64,000 nucleotides of DNA, taken from positions 71,019,345-71,083,344 of the forward strand of contig NC_087062.1 in the NCBI RefSeq assembly GCF_963678635.1, read 5' to 3'. Numbering within the stretch: the stretch's first letter is position 1; each line of letters opens with the position of its first letter. Of this stretch, positions 25,320 to 34,253 are shown one piece after another. Under the pieces are notes generated by a model that saw nothing but the letters and a program-made list of their open reading frames with translations, was not told the DNA's origin and did not search any database. The stretch comes from Symsagittifera roscoffensis (taxonomy: Eukaryota > Xenacoelomorpha > Acoela > Convolutidae). The translations under genes and the position numbers were made by a program.

Positions 25320-27246
25320 AGTTCAGGGCTGTCCCTTCCAAGTTGCTGGTGAGCGCACTGCATTCCTGTCTCTCCGACAAGTCCTCTTCCTCGAAATGCA
25401 GCTTCATTACCTCTATCCAGGTATCAATACAGCCATCAGATTCATCTTTATAGCATCTTGGTTTCTTAAAGACTCTTCTGGACTTCTCACTGCGTTCATT
25501 GGTTCTGGATAACCTTGTAAGGAATGTCTCCAAAGACCTGTTTAGGGGTTCAAATGCTGTGGCCATTGCCGTAGCATCCCTTGAGTGTCCCGCCTGAGTG
25601 TCCTCACACCTTGTCAAAGGCTCTGTATGCGGTGCATACCTGCATTCCGAATCGCCGTGAGTGTTTCCCGCTTGGCCCACATGACTCCTCCCCGGGCTTG
25701 CATGCCCCCTGTTACCGGAATCACTTCTCCCAGTCGCATGTGTGCCTTGCGTTGGTCGTTCATTAGAGGTCTGTCTGTTCCCCGTTGAACTTGTTCTACT
25801 GTTCGGGCTACATGTTCCATTACCCCTTGTGGCACAGCCTGATGAACTGCCCCTGCCTCTAGTGGATCCATACGTCTTCCTCTTTTGATGTTCATTGAAG
25901 TTCACCCTCGGCTCCCTGCTGGGACCTCCCGAGTTCGGTTCTCCTTCTTTTGGTCCACTCTTGCTGCTTAGTAGCCCGTCCAACCTATCCATGATAGCCT
26001 GAGTTCGCCTCTCCATCATCGCGTCTATCTTTGTGTCAAGAGTCCCAAGAGACTGCTCTTGCTGCACTCTTAACTTCTCCATGTCGTCTCTTAAGCGTAA
26101 CTCTCGCTGTTTCGCTTCTCTTGTCATTCGCGACAAGTTCTTCGCCATATGCTCGTCCGTTCTTTCTTTCAAGCGTTTTTCGCTCCTGCCAACTTCTTGT
26201 CTATTGCGGTTTATTTCTTCCCGCAGACTCTCTCTTTCAATGTGAACTGCCCTTTCTAGTTCACTCATTCTTATGGACATCTGTTCATTTTGTTCTCCTA
26301 AACTGTCCACTATGTTGTTTAAGGCTTCTTCTAGTGCTGCCCCGTTATCCACGAGTGGCGTCACTAGTGGCGGTGTAACCCTGTCGGTCCCAAGTCGCTT
26401 CGTGCTGGTCGAGATCCGGGCCTTGACTCTCTGCCTCGACGTCTTTTCATTATCTACCTCAGGATCCGCCAATGCGTTGCCTAGCCCTCTGTTTTTACTC
26501 TCCCCAGTTTGCAACTCTGAATTTTTCATAATCGCGAAGTCTCTTGACTGGCCCGGTGTGTTTACCTCTTTGCTTATCGTTCTCACTACACCAAATTTGT
26601 CCATGGTTCCAGTCTCTCTTCCGACGTATGCCTCATTCTCCTGGGTCGAACTATTGAGGCTGATTTGAGATCCAAAGTCCACTTGCTCTTTTTCGTCCTC
26701 CTCCTCCTGGGATTCACCTTCATTTCCTGCGCCCCCTCCCATGGTGAATGGAACGATGTTTCCTAAGGTGTTCCTCATTCTTTCTGAGAACGATGATGAC
26801 GTTGTTTGTTTCTCAGTTCCGCCTGCCATCATAGTGTTGTCTGTTGGAGATCTTCTAGTTGCCGCTATTTCAGTTGAGATGTCGGACAGTTCCGACATCT
26901 CCTCTCGATCCAATGTCCCGGTGGAAGTGGCAAAATCATGGCTTTGTTCTACCGGAGTAGATTCACTCGCCAGCCTTCTTCCTCTCCCATCCAGTCCATG
27001 TACTTCCTGGTTGTCATTCATAACTTGGTCTGTTTTGACCTCCACTACCAACATTTCTTTTCTCTCTTCTGAGGTCTTCTGACTTCTCGTTTCAACCATT
27101 CTGCCGGAAACCGTCTCCCCTTTGTCGGTCCGGGCTCGTTTGATCCAATCCACAAAAGGATCGGTCATCGTTTTTCTTTGCTTTTCAGGTATGAATTTCC
27201 TAGAGCTATTACCTCGTTTAGGTATCCTTGACTTGTCTAGACTCAT
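25192..27246 (-). CDS. Element A ORF1: gag N-terminal half
   Basis: The ATG at 27244-27246 starts ORF1; the upstream context is the leader. Residues 1-300 are basic then acidic and disordered. Residues ~302-425 form a long coiled coil (EALNNIVDSLGEQNEQMSI onward). Then come a Gly/Ser/Arg-rich stretch and the start of the retrotransposon gag capsid domain (DESDGCIDTWIEVMKLHFEE). The frame is lost near 25,290: B continues ERDSARKIFDILLNRF, while A shifts and the 22608-25319 segment takes over. Gag assembles the particle. The long N-terminal coiled coil is unusual for Ty3/gypsy gag but is shared by B. Confidence 0.85.
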   Translation of the reverse strand: MSLDKSRIPKRGNSSRKFIPEKQRKTMTDPFVDWIKRARTDKGETVSGRMVETRSQKTSEERKEMLVVEVKTDQVMNDNQEVHGLDGRGRRLASESTPVEQSHDFATSTGTLDREEMSELSDISTEIAATRRSPTDNTMMAGGTEKQTTSSSFSERMRNTLGNIVPFTMGGGAGNEGESQEEEDEKEQVDFGSQISLNSSTQENEAYVGRETGTMDKFGVVRTISKEVNTPGQSRDFAIMKNSELQTGESKNRGLGNALADPEVDNEKTSRQRVKARISTSTKRLGTDRVTPPLVTPLVDNGAALEEALNNIVDSLGEQNEQMSIRMSELERAVHIERESLREEINRNRQEVGRSEKRLKERTDEHMAKNLSRMTREAKQRELRLRDDMEKLRVQQEQSLGTLDTKIDAMMERRTQAIMDRLDGLLSSKSGPKEGEPNSGGPSREPRVNFNEHQKRKTYGSTRGRGSSSGCATRGNGTCSPNSRTSSTGNRQTSNERPTQGTHATGRSDSGNRGHASPGRSHVGQAGNTHGDSECRYAPHTEPLTRCEDTQAGHSRDATAMATAFEPLNRSLETFLTRLSRTNERSEKSRRVFKKPRCYKDESDGCIDTWIEVMKLHFEEEDLSERQECSALTSNLEGTALNCVMAKKQYQRDTDQRNLVKPFRIRGAGAPSDDALRETEATRR

Positions 27247-27403
27247 TCTCTATTTGTCACTTCTTAATGCCTATACACTTAATTCGATTGCTAGTGATCT
27301 TATAGTTTGACTACCAATAATAGTGACACAGCACAATAAATTTCACAAGATTCTATAAAATAGTGACCACGAATCCTTGTATGTTATCAGAGTACAGTTT
27401 GTA
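27247..27403 (-). other. Element A leader, gag-proximal part
   Basis: This is the last ~157 bp of the A leader before the gag ATG, cut off from the rest (51657-54445) by insertion of B. The final bases GTA (27401-27403) are repeated at 51654-51656 on the other side of B. Confidence 0.8.
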
Positions 27404-28272
27404 TATAACATTCGCCCAAATACTACACAGCGACGGAGCGTAGAAAAAGTACCTATTAACGACTGGCAGGCGTCAGTTACCTTAATCCTACTCGTTTTTC
27501 ACCGTCTCGACCTTGCCAGTTGATTTTCTGGTCTGTTTAGGGCAAAGTAAAAAGTTACCATTTTTAGGCCATCAGTCAAACGACTTTTGATCAGCTTTCG
27601 TTTACATGCGAACACAACCACATAGCTGAGTCTCGGATCCTCAGACTACGTGATTGTCATTAAAAACACGGCTCGAACAACCTATTTTGTGTGACAGTTC
27701 TATATTAAATCCATTGGAGATGGATTGACCCTTTCCTCTTTCTAGCTACTCATATTCTAAAATATCAAGTTACACCGGTGTTAAATTAAAGTTTCACGAC
27801 TCCCAAGTAGCTATATAATCAGTTTCATACAGTCCCTTCACATAAACAGTCTCTGGGGGACCAAGCCTCCGCTCCCGTGATATTCCAACGATAACGCTCT
27901 TTTTTCTCCTAATTTGCGTCCCGGGAGGGTTCCGTGGAATACTCCTTCCCCACTGAAGCTTCCTTCTCCACTAATATCTGCTGATAAGGGTCTTATCGTG
28001 CGTTGCTGCCACGATAAGAGGCTTCGTATTTTCCGTCTCTTGTACGACTGTTTTTCACAATATTTGTCGTTGTTCTGATTTTCCTAGTTCTTTTGGTCAA
28101 AATGGCCGTTTTTCGTATTTCTGAGAAATATCAACTTGAAAATCGAAATTTTAAAAATAAATATTCCAGAATATTTCGACCCTCCTTTCAATACTTTTTC
28201 GTTAATAAGGCCTTTTTCTTTCTTTTTCATGTCCCCGGAAGGTTGCGCTGTGCCATCTAGCAGAATGGCACA
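27404..28272 (-). repeat. Element B left LTR (3' LTR)
   Basis: This is an 869 bp LTR matching 50772-51653. It starts TATAAC where the other LTRs start TGTAAC, and ends GGCACA. Its inner tip is a palindrome, TGTGCCAT...AATGGCACA (28249-28272). Compared with the right copy it lacks ~12 bases around AATATGTTTTT. Confidence 0.92.
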
Positions 28273-28274
28273 TA

Positions 28275-28309
28275 CTCCCCGGACAGTCCCCATCAATATC
28301 CCTATTGAT
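28275..28309 (-). promoter_or_regulatory. Element B 3' polypurine module with hairpin
   Basis: On the transcribed strand the hairpin ATCAATA-GGGA-TATTGAT (28292-28309, stem shared bases included) is followed by GTCCGGGGAGTA and the LTR. Relative to A the stem differs at a paired position (G-C to A-T) and extends further, so pairing is preserved while the sequence is not. Confidence 0.75.
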
Positions 28310-29009
28310 CGCATAACACCGGGTTATCGTCAAGTAGTTATCCAGTTTTCTGTAATCAATCTTACAAATCGCATAAGAAAATGAAATTTATCTACCCCAC
28401 CTCAACTCACTACGTGTTCACAAATGGCATCGTACTACATCTCACTGCCTTTCAACATTTTCACAAAATTTGCACCATGAGGAGTGTCCTAGATAAAATT
28501 TCTTTTCTGACTACTTACGTCGTCTTGCCATAAAATTTCTTTTCGCTCTTTGTGATTAAAAAGTGGGACGTGGCACGGCCACGCACCCGTTAAAATTAAC
28601 TTAACGTCACTCACCAAGTATAATCAGTTATTTATGCGGTCCTTTCAATATTAAAACTAAGAAACTCTGTGGCTAGGAAAGTTATTGAGTTATCCACCCT
28701 TCTCGAGCGAGTTTACTCAATCTTACCATGTCGCCACACAGTGAAATTGTGTCTTACACAGGTTAAAAACTTCAATCGTGTTTAAATAGGTAAATATACT
28801 CACCTATGTTCTATATATACATACATAAATAATCATAACTAAAATTTCTTTTTCAACAATTTAACAATTGTCAAAGTTTGGTTTGACCAAACTAAATCAA
28901 AACAAAAATTTTCACAAGTTCAATAATCAAAACTTGGTTGATTGGTTTAAGTTTTAGCACACAAAGACAATCAAGTTTTCTCTCCTTCTCTTCTCTTCTT
29001 CGTTCATCT
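28310..29009 (-). other. Element B 3' untranslated region
   Basis: No ORF is seen. It contains the conserved AACTAAGAAACTCTGTGG segment and the pairing CTCTGTGGC (28667-28675) with GCCACACAG (28735-28743), the counterpart of the A stem. Confidence 0.6.
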
Positions 29010-31400
29010 TCATTCCATCACTTCTCCATCTTGATCTTCAGCTTCGCTGTCTTCCAATACTTTCTCCAGCATGTCCATGGAGTTGCGGGCCGTGCCCCAA
29101 CTCTCCTGTTCCAACAGCCTCGGTTTGCAACAAGGTATCAAGTCAACATTAACCTTTTGCTCCCGGTTCCTGCAAAAGCTGTTGTGAAGACACAGGCTCA
29201 CGTTTCGTTCTAGGTCAGCTCTTAAGACCTCTTTCTTATCATCTTCAGTTACACAAGGCGCTCCAGCTACTCGCTTCACCGCCGTTGTGACCGCGTTTCT
29301 GTGCGTCAGGAATGCTCTCTTATAGGCTCCTGGTCCTATATCTAGCTGGAAAGATTGATAGGCTTCCGTGTTCCTCGACATGTGACGCTTCGCGCGTTCA
29401 TACATCCCTGCACGGAACCAAGGCATCAATCTTTGCCTTGACCATATTCTTTCAATGGCTTTAGGTATTCTCAGAATCTTGCAGGTGGTTCTGAAAAGAT
29501 CCAATTCATGACTCATCTTCACGTTGCTCAGCTGTTCAGGAGTCGGCACGGCCGTCTCCTGTTCACTTGTGTCCGCGTTAGCCTCCAGCCGTCTCACTGC
29601 CAGCATGGCACTAACCACCACGATTGACACCTGTTGATTCTGATCGGGCAACCCCGTGGAGTACAACTCCTCCATGTCCCATACTAGCATCAGATTCCCG
29701 CGTTTGGGGTACCACAACGTCTGCGCCAAGCAGTGGCAAGGATACTCTCCATGGGTTCTCACTATGTTCCTTCGGGTCCGATACCCTGAGGCTCCCAGCA
29801 ACGGTTCCACCTCCATCAGAATTCTGTGTAAGTCGTCTTTCTCTTCTATGGTGGGGAATTCAGTGGGTAACGCTCCACTCGCTTTCTGCTTCTGGAACTC
29901 ACTCACATTGCCTTCGTTTAATCTCAGAAACTCTTCACCCACTACGTCTTGCAACTCGCCTTCAGATCTCTTCGGGACTGCCCGAAAGATCTTCGCCAAT
30001 AAATCATGTGACCTCTCCGACATTCTGGCCAACCTCACGCACTTTGGCATAGAGAAAAGTTGGTCAATCAACACCTGCTGTGTCCTTGCATCCATCACCA
30101 CCATGTGTGTAGGATATCTACTACTGCAATATGGTGCGGAGTTTGAACCCACCAGATATTTTGAATCAGTCGGTTTATGATAGGCCTCACTATCTTTCAG
30201 ATTCATCTCGTTCTCCAGAGCTTCTCTCCAGCCTCCGATCTTCTGCTCCGTTTGCAATGCTCCAGGGAATACTTCCACGCTGAGGGACGTCACTAGCTCA
30301 TGGGCACGCTCCAGGCGCTCAAGCGATTCAATCGAACTCGTCATGCTACAAAATCCCAAGGCTGTGATCAAATTTACATCCGTCACCCCATGACAGTCCG
30401 CGACCAACTCCATACCACTCTTATCCGACATGCTCAATCTTCCGTACAATCGTGCCAGTTGCCGATGCTGCTCGCTCAGCGGAACTAGGCAGTGTCCCAG
30501 GTTACAAACATGTCCTTCCATCCCACTATGTTGAGCCAAGCATGTGCCTTGCTTCAACCAATTGCTCGATGGACCTTCCTCGGACAGCTCCGTGGATGGG
30601 TTGCTCTTCCGCTTCGTCAGCCTCATGGCCAGCAGATGATGTATCATGGCCAGATCATGTAAACTCGCGTCATCATCTAGGTCTAATGTGGTATCCGCCG
30701 TCATGTCCCAGATTAAACCGGCGTTAGGATGAGGACACCAAGAAGGCTTCATGAGTTCCCACATCGTCACTAGACTGGTTTTCAAGGGACCGTCCCAAGA
30801 ACCACAATCAAAACTCACTTGCCCCCTTAGCTCGGGAACCGAGGGTTCGACCACTCGTTCTTCCAAGATAATTCCCAGCTTGGGTTGTTCCACCATCAGC
30901 ATCCCAGTTTCTTTAATACGTTCAACCCAGAAATTGAGTACTATGACTTGCTCATAGTCGAAGTACGCTTCCCTGGCTTCTTCATTCACGAAGGGATTAT
31001 ACGCCATCCCCGGTATGCCAGACACATATTGGAACGACTTCAGTTTCCCTAGTGTTGCAAACTCTTTTTGTCCTTTGACTGCTTCAATCAACTCCCGGCT
31101 CACTTTCAATTCTTTGTTGGAATATCTTCTCACTTCTTCCAACTTGCGATAGCTCTCCATGTCATTCGACTCCTTGTTTGGTACAGTCAACGGCATGTCC
31201 TGATACAGTTCCAGGAGTGCCCTAAGGAAGTTCCTTTCGCAATCAACTCCCTTTTGCCGAATGATCTTTATACATTCTCCCAAAACAGGAGTGGGGATAC
31301 GATCCACCACGAACCTGACAAAGCAAAGGGCATCCTTACGCTTAGCCCATGCTATCGCAGAATCGTCTTTTGAAATCAACGCTCGCAGAGCTTCCATCAA
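29010..31400 (-). CDS. Element B ORF2, C-terminal segment (796 codons)
   Basis: One uninterrupted segment covers what in A is split into three pieces (8463-11000). Blocks conserved with A and C: KDALCFVRF, EVRRYSNKELK, YVSGIPGMAYNPF, PSWCPHPNA, EGHVC, VNLITALGFCS, VFPGALQTEQK, SMPKCVRLARMSE, PCHCLAQTLWYPKRGNLML, MPWFRAGM, THRNAVTTAVKR and LCLHNSFCRNRE..PCCK. It is unrecognised, Cys-rich in the last third, and has no hydrophobic membrane anchor. Its start is an artefact of an in-frame TAG just upstream; the frame is also open back to the TAA at the end of the 31563-34253 segment, with two premature stops in between. Confidence 0.8.
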   Translation of the reverse strand: MMEALRALISKDDSAIAWAKRKDALCFVRFVVDRIPTPVLGECIKIIRQKGVDCERNFLRALLELYQDMPLTVPNKESNDMESYRKLEEVRRYSNKELKVSRELIEAVKGQKEFATLGKLKSFQYVSGIPGMAYNPFVNEEAREAYFDYEQVIVLNFWVERIKETGMLMVEQPKLGIILEERVVEPSVPELRGQVSFDCGSWDGPLKTSLVTMWELMKPSWCPHPNAGLIWDMTADTTLDLDDDASLHDLAMIHHLLAMRLTKRKSNPSTELSEEGPSSNWLKQGTCLAQHSGMEGHVCNLGHCLVPLSEQHRQLARLYGRLSMSDKSGMELVADCHGVTDVNLITALGFCSMTSSIESLERLERAHELVTSLSVEVFPGALQTEQKIGGWREALENEMNLKDSEAYHKPTDSKYLVGSNSAPYCSSRYPTHMVVMDARTQQVLIDQLFSMPKCVRLARMSERSHDLLAKIFRAVPKRSEGELQDVVGEEFLRLNEGNVSEFQKQKASGALPTEFPTIEEKDDLHRILMEVEPLLGASGYRTRRNIVRTHGEYPCHCLAQTLWYPKRGNLMLVWDMEELYSTGLPDQNQQVSIVVVSAMLAVRRLEANADTSEQETAVPTPEQLSNVKMSHELDLFRTTCKILRIPKAIERIWSRQRLMPWFRAGMYERAKRHMSRNTEAYQSFQLDIGPGAYKRAFLTHRNAVTTAVKRVAGAPCVTEDDKKEVLRADLERNVSLCLHNSFCRNREQKVNVDLIPCCKPRLLEQESWGTARNSMDMLEKVLEDSEAEDQDGEVME

Positions 31401-31562
31401 CTACAGCTCCTGTTCCCGTGATTTCGAATCATTACTGGCTTCATACTCCGCCTTCTTGATGCCCATCAGGCACCAAGCCAACCGTACTTGCAGATCAGTT
31501 CTCATGCAAGGATGAGCCAGGTATGCTGCCACCGTAGCAGGTGCATGCATCAACTCGTCGAA

Positions 31563-34253
31563 TTATCTCTGGAGGGCCGCCCTCCAGGAGATTTCTAGTA
31601 GCTTTTCCAATCCAACTTCGTTCGCTTCAGAGGACATTACCGTGCCGTATTCTTTTCGATTTAAGTTTGAATTCTCCGTGAGCTCTTTCAGATATTCCTG
31701 CATGGCTCGCTTCTGGCTCCAAGCCATCAGGTGCCCTCTCGCTGAGTTTCTCGCTTTCAACATCTCCACATAACCTCCTGCTGGATCTCCCATGTGGACT
31801 GATTCCGGCACAGTGACTCGACTGTACTCGACCACGTCGAGTTGTCCTTCCAGCTTCAGCTTGGCTATGTTGGTCCGCGAGGGCCTGTAATCTTCAAGTC
31901 CTCCAAATCCACATTGACTGATGATCTCCATCTCTAATTTAGTGTCTGCCAGGGTTCGTGCTGTTTTCTTTGATCTTACGGCAGTCGTGGTCAGACCTGC
32001 CAAGAGCATAGGGGGTATCAGATTCTCTTTTTCTTCCCCTGTCAGCGTTGCACTATCTCCTTGCCCGCTCTCGCCTGAATGACCTGCGCTCGTTAGAGAG
32101 GTCACCACTGCGCTGGCTCTCGACTTCACCACTCTCGGGTTCATGGCTCGACTTCCTGTTATCCATTTTAGTCGCTTCAGCCCCTTCCTGGCTCGTCTGA
32201 CAGGTAATTTCTTTGCAACCTGCTGATCATCGGCACTGTCTTCTGTTACTGACTCGGTCAGAACATCCGACTCCATGGAGTTCACTATTTTCTCCAAGAC
32301 CTCACGCATGATGTGCTGGTTCAATCCCACCTTCATTATGGACTGCGTCCCATATCGTCGTATCACGTCCCATGATCTTTCCATGAAATTCACTCGGCTC
32401 CAGGTTGCCCCTGTCTTGCCTTCTAACTCACTTTGATATCTCACCCATTCCTCTTCCGGCAGCGTGCTCAGGAAGGATACCCTCATTGATTCTTCAATTT
32501 TTCTCCTCCTTGGTGACTCATGGAGCAATTTCTGCGGATCCCTGCTTCGGCATTCTCTCGCCTGGCTTATTGGGTCTATCGGGGATAAGTCGGCCGACGC
32601 CTCCTTTATAGGGGACATGAAAGACGATGGCGTCATTAGCAACAGACTCCCATCGACTTCCCCATCGTCGTCTTCACTAAACCGGTATTCTAACAAGTCT
32701 CTCTCCATCGCTCCCAGATCTGTCTCACCCGGTTTTCCCGTCTTTCCCTCGATGTCGTCGTCGTCATCGTCCTGATCCATCAATTCATCATCACCTGCAT
32801 CAGGTTTCGGCCTGGGTCCTGAAGGTCCTTGTTGTGAGTCTATGCCCGAGTCCGGCCGAGCCGGTACGGTCATGTCACCTGCGTGATAAAACAACTCATC
32901 ATTCACCAGGAATTCCACAGACTCCTCGCCATGTGGTGCCAGGTCCTCTACTGTTATATACGAGCCTCCTCTGCTCTCCTTTGCCACTTCCATCATCACT
33001 ACTTTCACTTCTCGTGACCACTTCAGTCTTGACCAATCGTCTGTGGGAGAATACACTTCGTTCCACATTTCGGCCGAGACCTCTGGTCTCCTGGAAGGTA
33101 GTGCCTTGATCTTCTTTCTACTCCAAGCATCAGGAAATGAGAAGTCAAACATGTGCGCGGCTGCAACATTCCAGCCGATGAAGCGCGGCTCCATCCCTTC
33201 ACTCCACTTCAACATTCTCTTCTCTGCGTCGCGAGCTGCTCCGATGCGAGGGGCAATGATGGGAGATGTGACTCCCAACAACATCCTCCTTATCGGTGGA
33301 TATCGAGGGCATTGGTCCGGCAGCGGCCTGGACCCGGAAAGCCACGCTTGCTGGTTCTCTTTAGCGTGTGCATAGGCTTCTGGTAGGAGTGGCACTCCCA
33401 TGGCCGCTCCCGTATCCTTCACTACTGGTCTTAAGTTCCAAAGCTTCGGGTTGAACTGGATGTGAGAAAGTTCCTCACGGCCCATTCGGCACTTGAAGTG
33501 GTTGTTGAAATCCATCAACATCCATCCTGGCTCCGCTATTCTTCCGAACAGCCTATCGTCTCTGGCCAGCCCTCTCAACTCCCTCTGTTCTACCCAGTTC
33601 AGCACAGAACAGTCCACGACTGAGACCAGGTTGACGTATAACACCGAATTCCTGTATGCCTCGACTTGCACGTCCGGGAACACGAAAGACATCACCGGTC
33701 CATACACCACCGTGACGAATTCCCGCAGTCCGTGAATCAGAGCCAACGGATCGATCCGCATCATGACTGCCAAATCTGTCAGCAAAAGCATGCCACAATA
33801 TTGCTTGCACTCACTCGCATCCGTCGCCACCTTATCTTCTCCCGTGACGCTTCTGTTCTGCTGTAAAAGATATTGGAGCAGGAGAGTCCTCCAGTCTTTC
33901 ATCTTCTTGAGCGAGGCGGTTTCCAACTGTGCATTGAACTCACGACTGGGTCCCTGTAGTTGTTCAGGGTAACGTAACAGCACAAGCAAATCACCCAGTC
34001 GACCGTAGGTCATGGCAATCAGGGTCAGGAGTCCATCCAATCTCAAATCTGCCAACGCTTGGGTGAAGAGATTCGCCGGCCCCTTCACGAAATTTTCGTG
34101 ACCAAATGTCACGTACAAGGCTAACACCAGGCCAATCGATAACTTCCTGATGTCTCTGACAAAACTCGCGATCAAGTTCCGGGATGCCCTAGGATAGCAC
34201 GTCGACAGGAAGGATGGCGTCCAATCCCACTCCCATTCCACCCAAGATAGCAT
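31563..34253 (-). CDS. Element B ORF2, central segment (896 codons)
   Basis: This is the homologue of the A segment at 11164-14316. It begins in the middle of the protein because of a frameshift near 34,210. Conserved: WTPSFLSTCYPRAS, LRLDGLLTLIAMTYG, LLLTDLAVMMRIDPLALI, VVYGPVMSFVFPDVQVEAYR, RRMLLGV, SPRRRKIE, SFLSTLPEEEW. A strongly acidic run (MDQDDDDDDIE) sits mid-segment. The C-terminus carries ARGHLMAWSQKRAMQEYL. There is no catalytic signature. It ends in an in-frame stop where A continues (VVLRYFEEE). Confidence 0.78.
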   Translation of the reverse strand: MLSWVEWEWDWTPSFLSTCYPRASRNLIASFVRDIRKLSIGLVLALYVTFGHENFVKGPANLFTQALADLRLDGLLTLIAMTYGRLGDLLVLLRYPEQLQGPSREFNAQLETASLKKMKDWRTLLLQYLLQQNRSVTGEDKVATDASECKQYCGMLLLTDLAVMMRIDPLALIHGLREFVTVVYGPVMSFVFPDVQVEAYRNSVLYVNLVSVVDCSVLNWVEQRELRGLARDDRLFGRIAEPGWMLMDFNNHFKCRMGREELSHIQFNPKLWNLRPVVKDTGAAMGVPLLPEAYAHAKENQQAWLSGSRPLPDQCPRYPPIRRMLLGVTSPIIAPRIGAARDAEKRMLKWSEGMEPRFIGWNVAAAHMFDFSFPDAWSRKKIKALPSRRPEVSAEMWNEVYSPTDDWSRLKWSREVKVVMMEVAKESRGGSYITVEDLAPHGEESVEFLVNDELFYHAGDMTVPARPDSGIDSQQGPSGPRPKPDAGDDELMDQDDDDDDIEGKTGKPGETDLGAMERDLLEYRFSEDDDGEVDGSLLLMTPSSFMSPIKEASADLSPIDPISQARECRSRDPQKLLHESPRRRKIEESMRVSFLSTLPEEEWVRYQSELEGKTGATWSRVNFMERSWDVIRRYGTQSIMKVGLNQHIMREVLEKIVNSMESDVLTESVTEDSADDQQVAKKLPVRRARKGLKRLKWITGSRAMNPRVVKSRASAVVTSLTSAGHSGESGQGDSATLTGEEKENLIPPMLLAGLTTTAVRSKKTARTLADTKLEMEIISQCGFGGLEDYRPSRTNIAKLKLEGQLDVVEYSRVTVPESVHMGDPAGGYVEMLKARNSARGHLMAWSQKRAMQEYLKELTENSNLNRKEYGTVMSSEANEVGLEKLLEISWRAALQR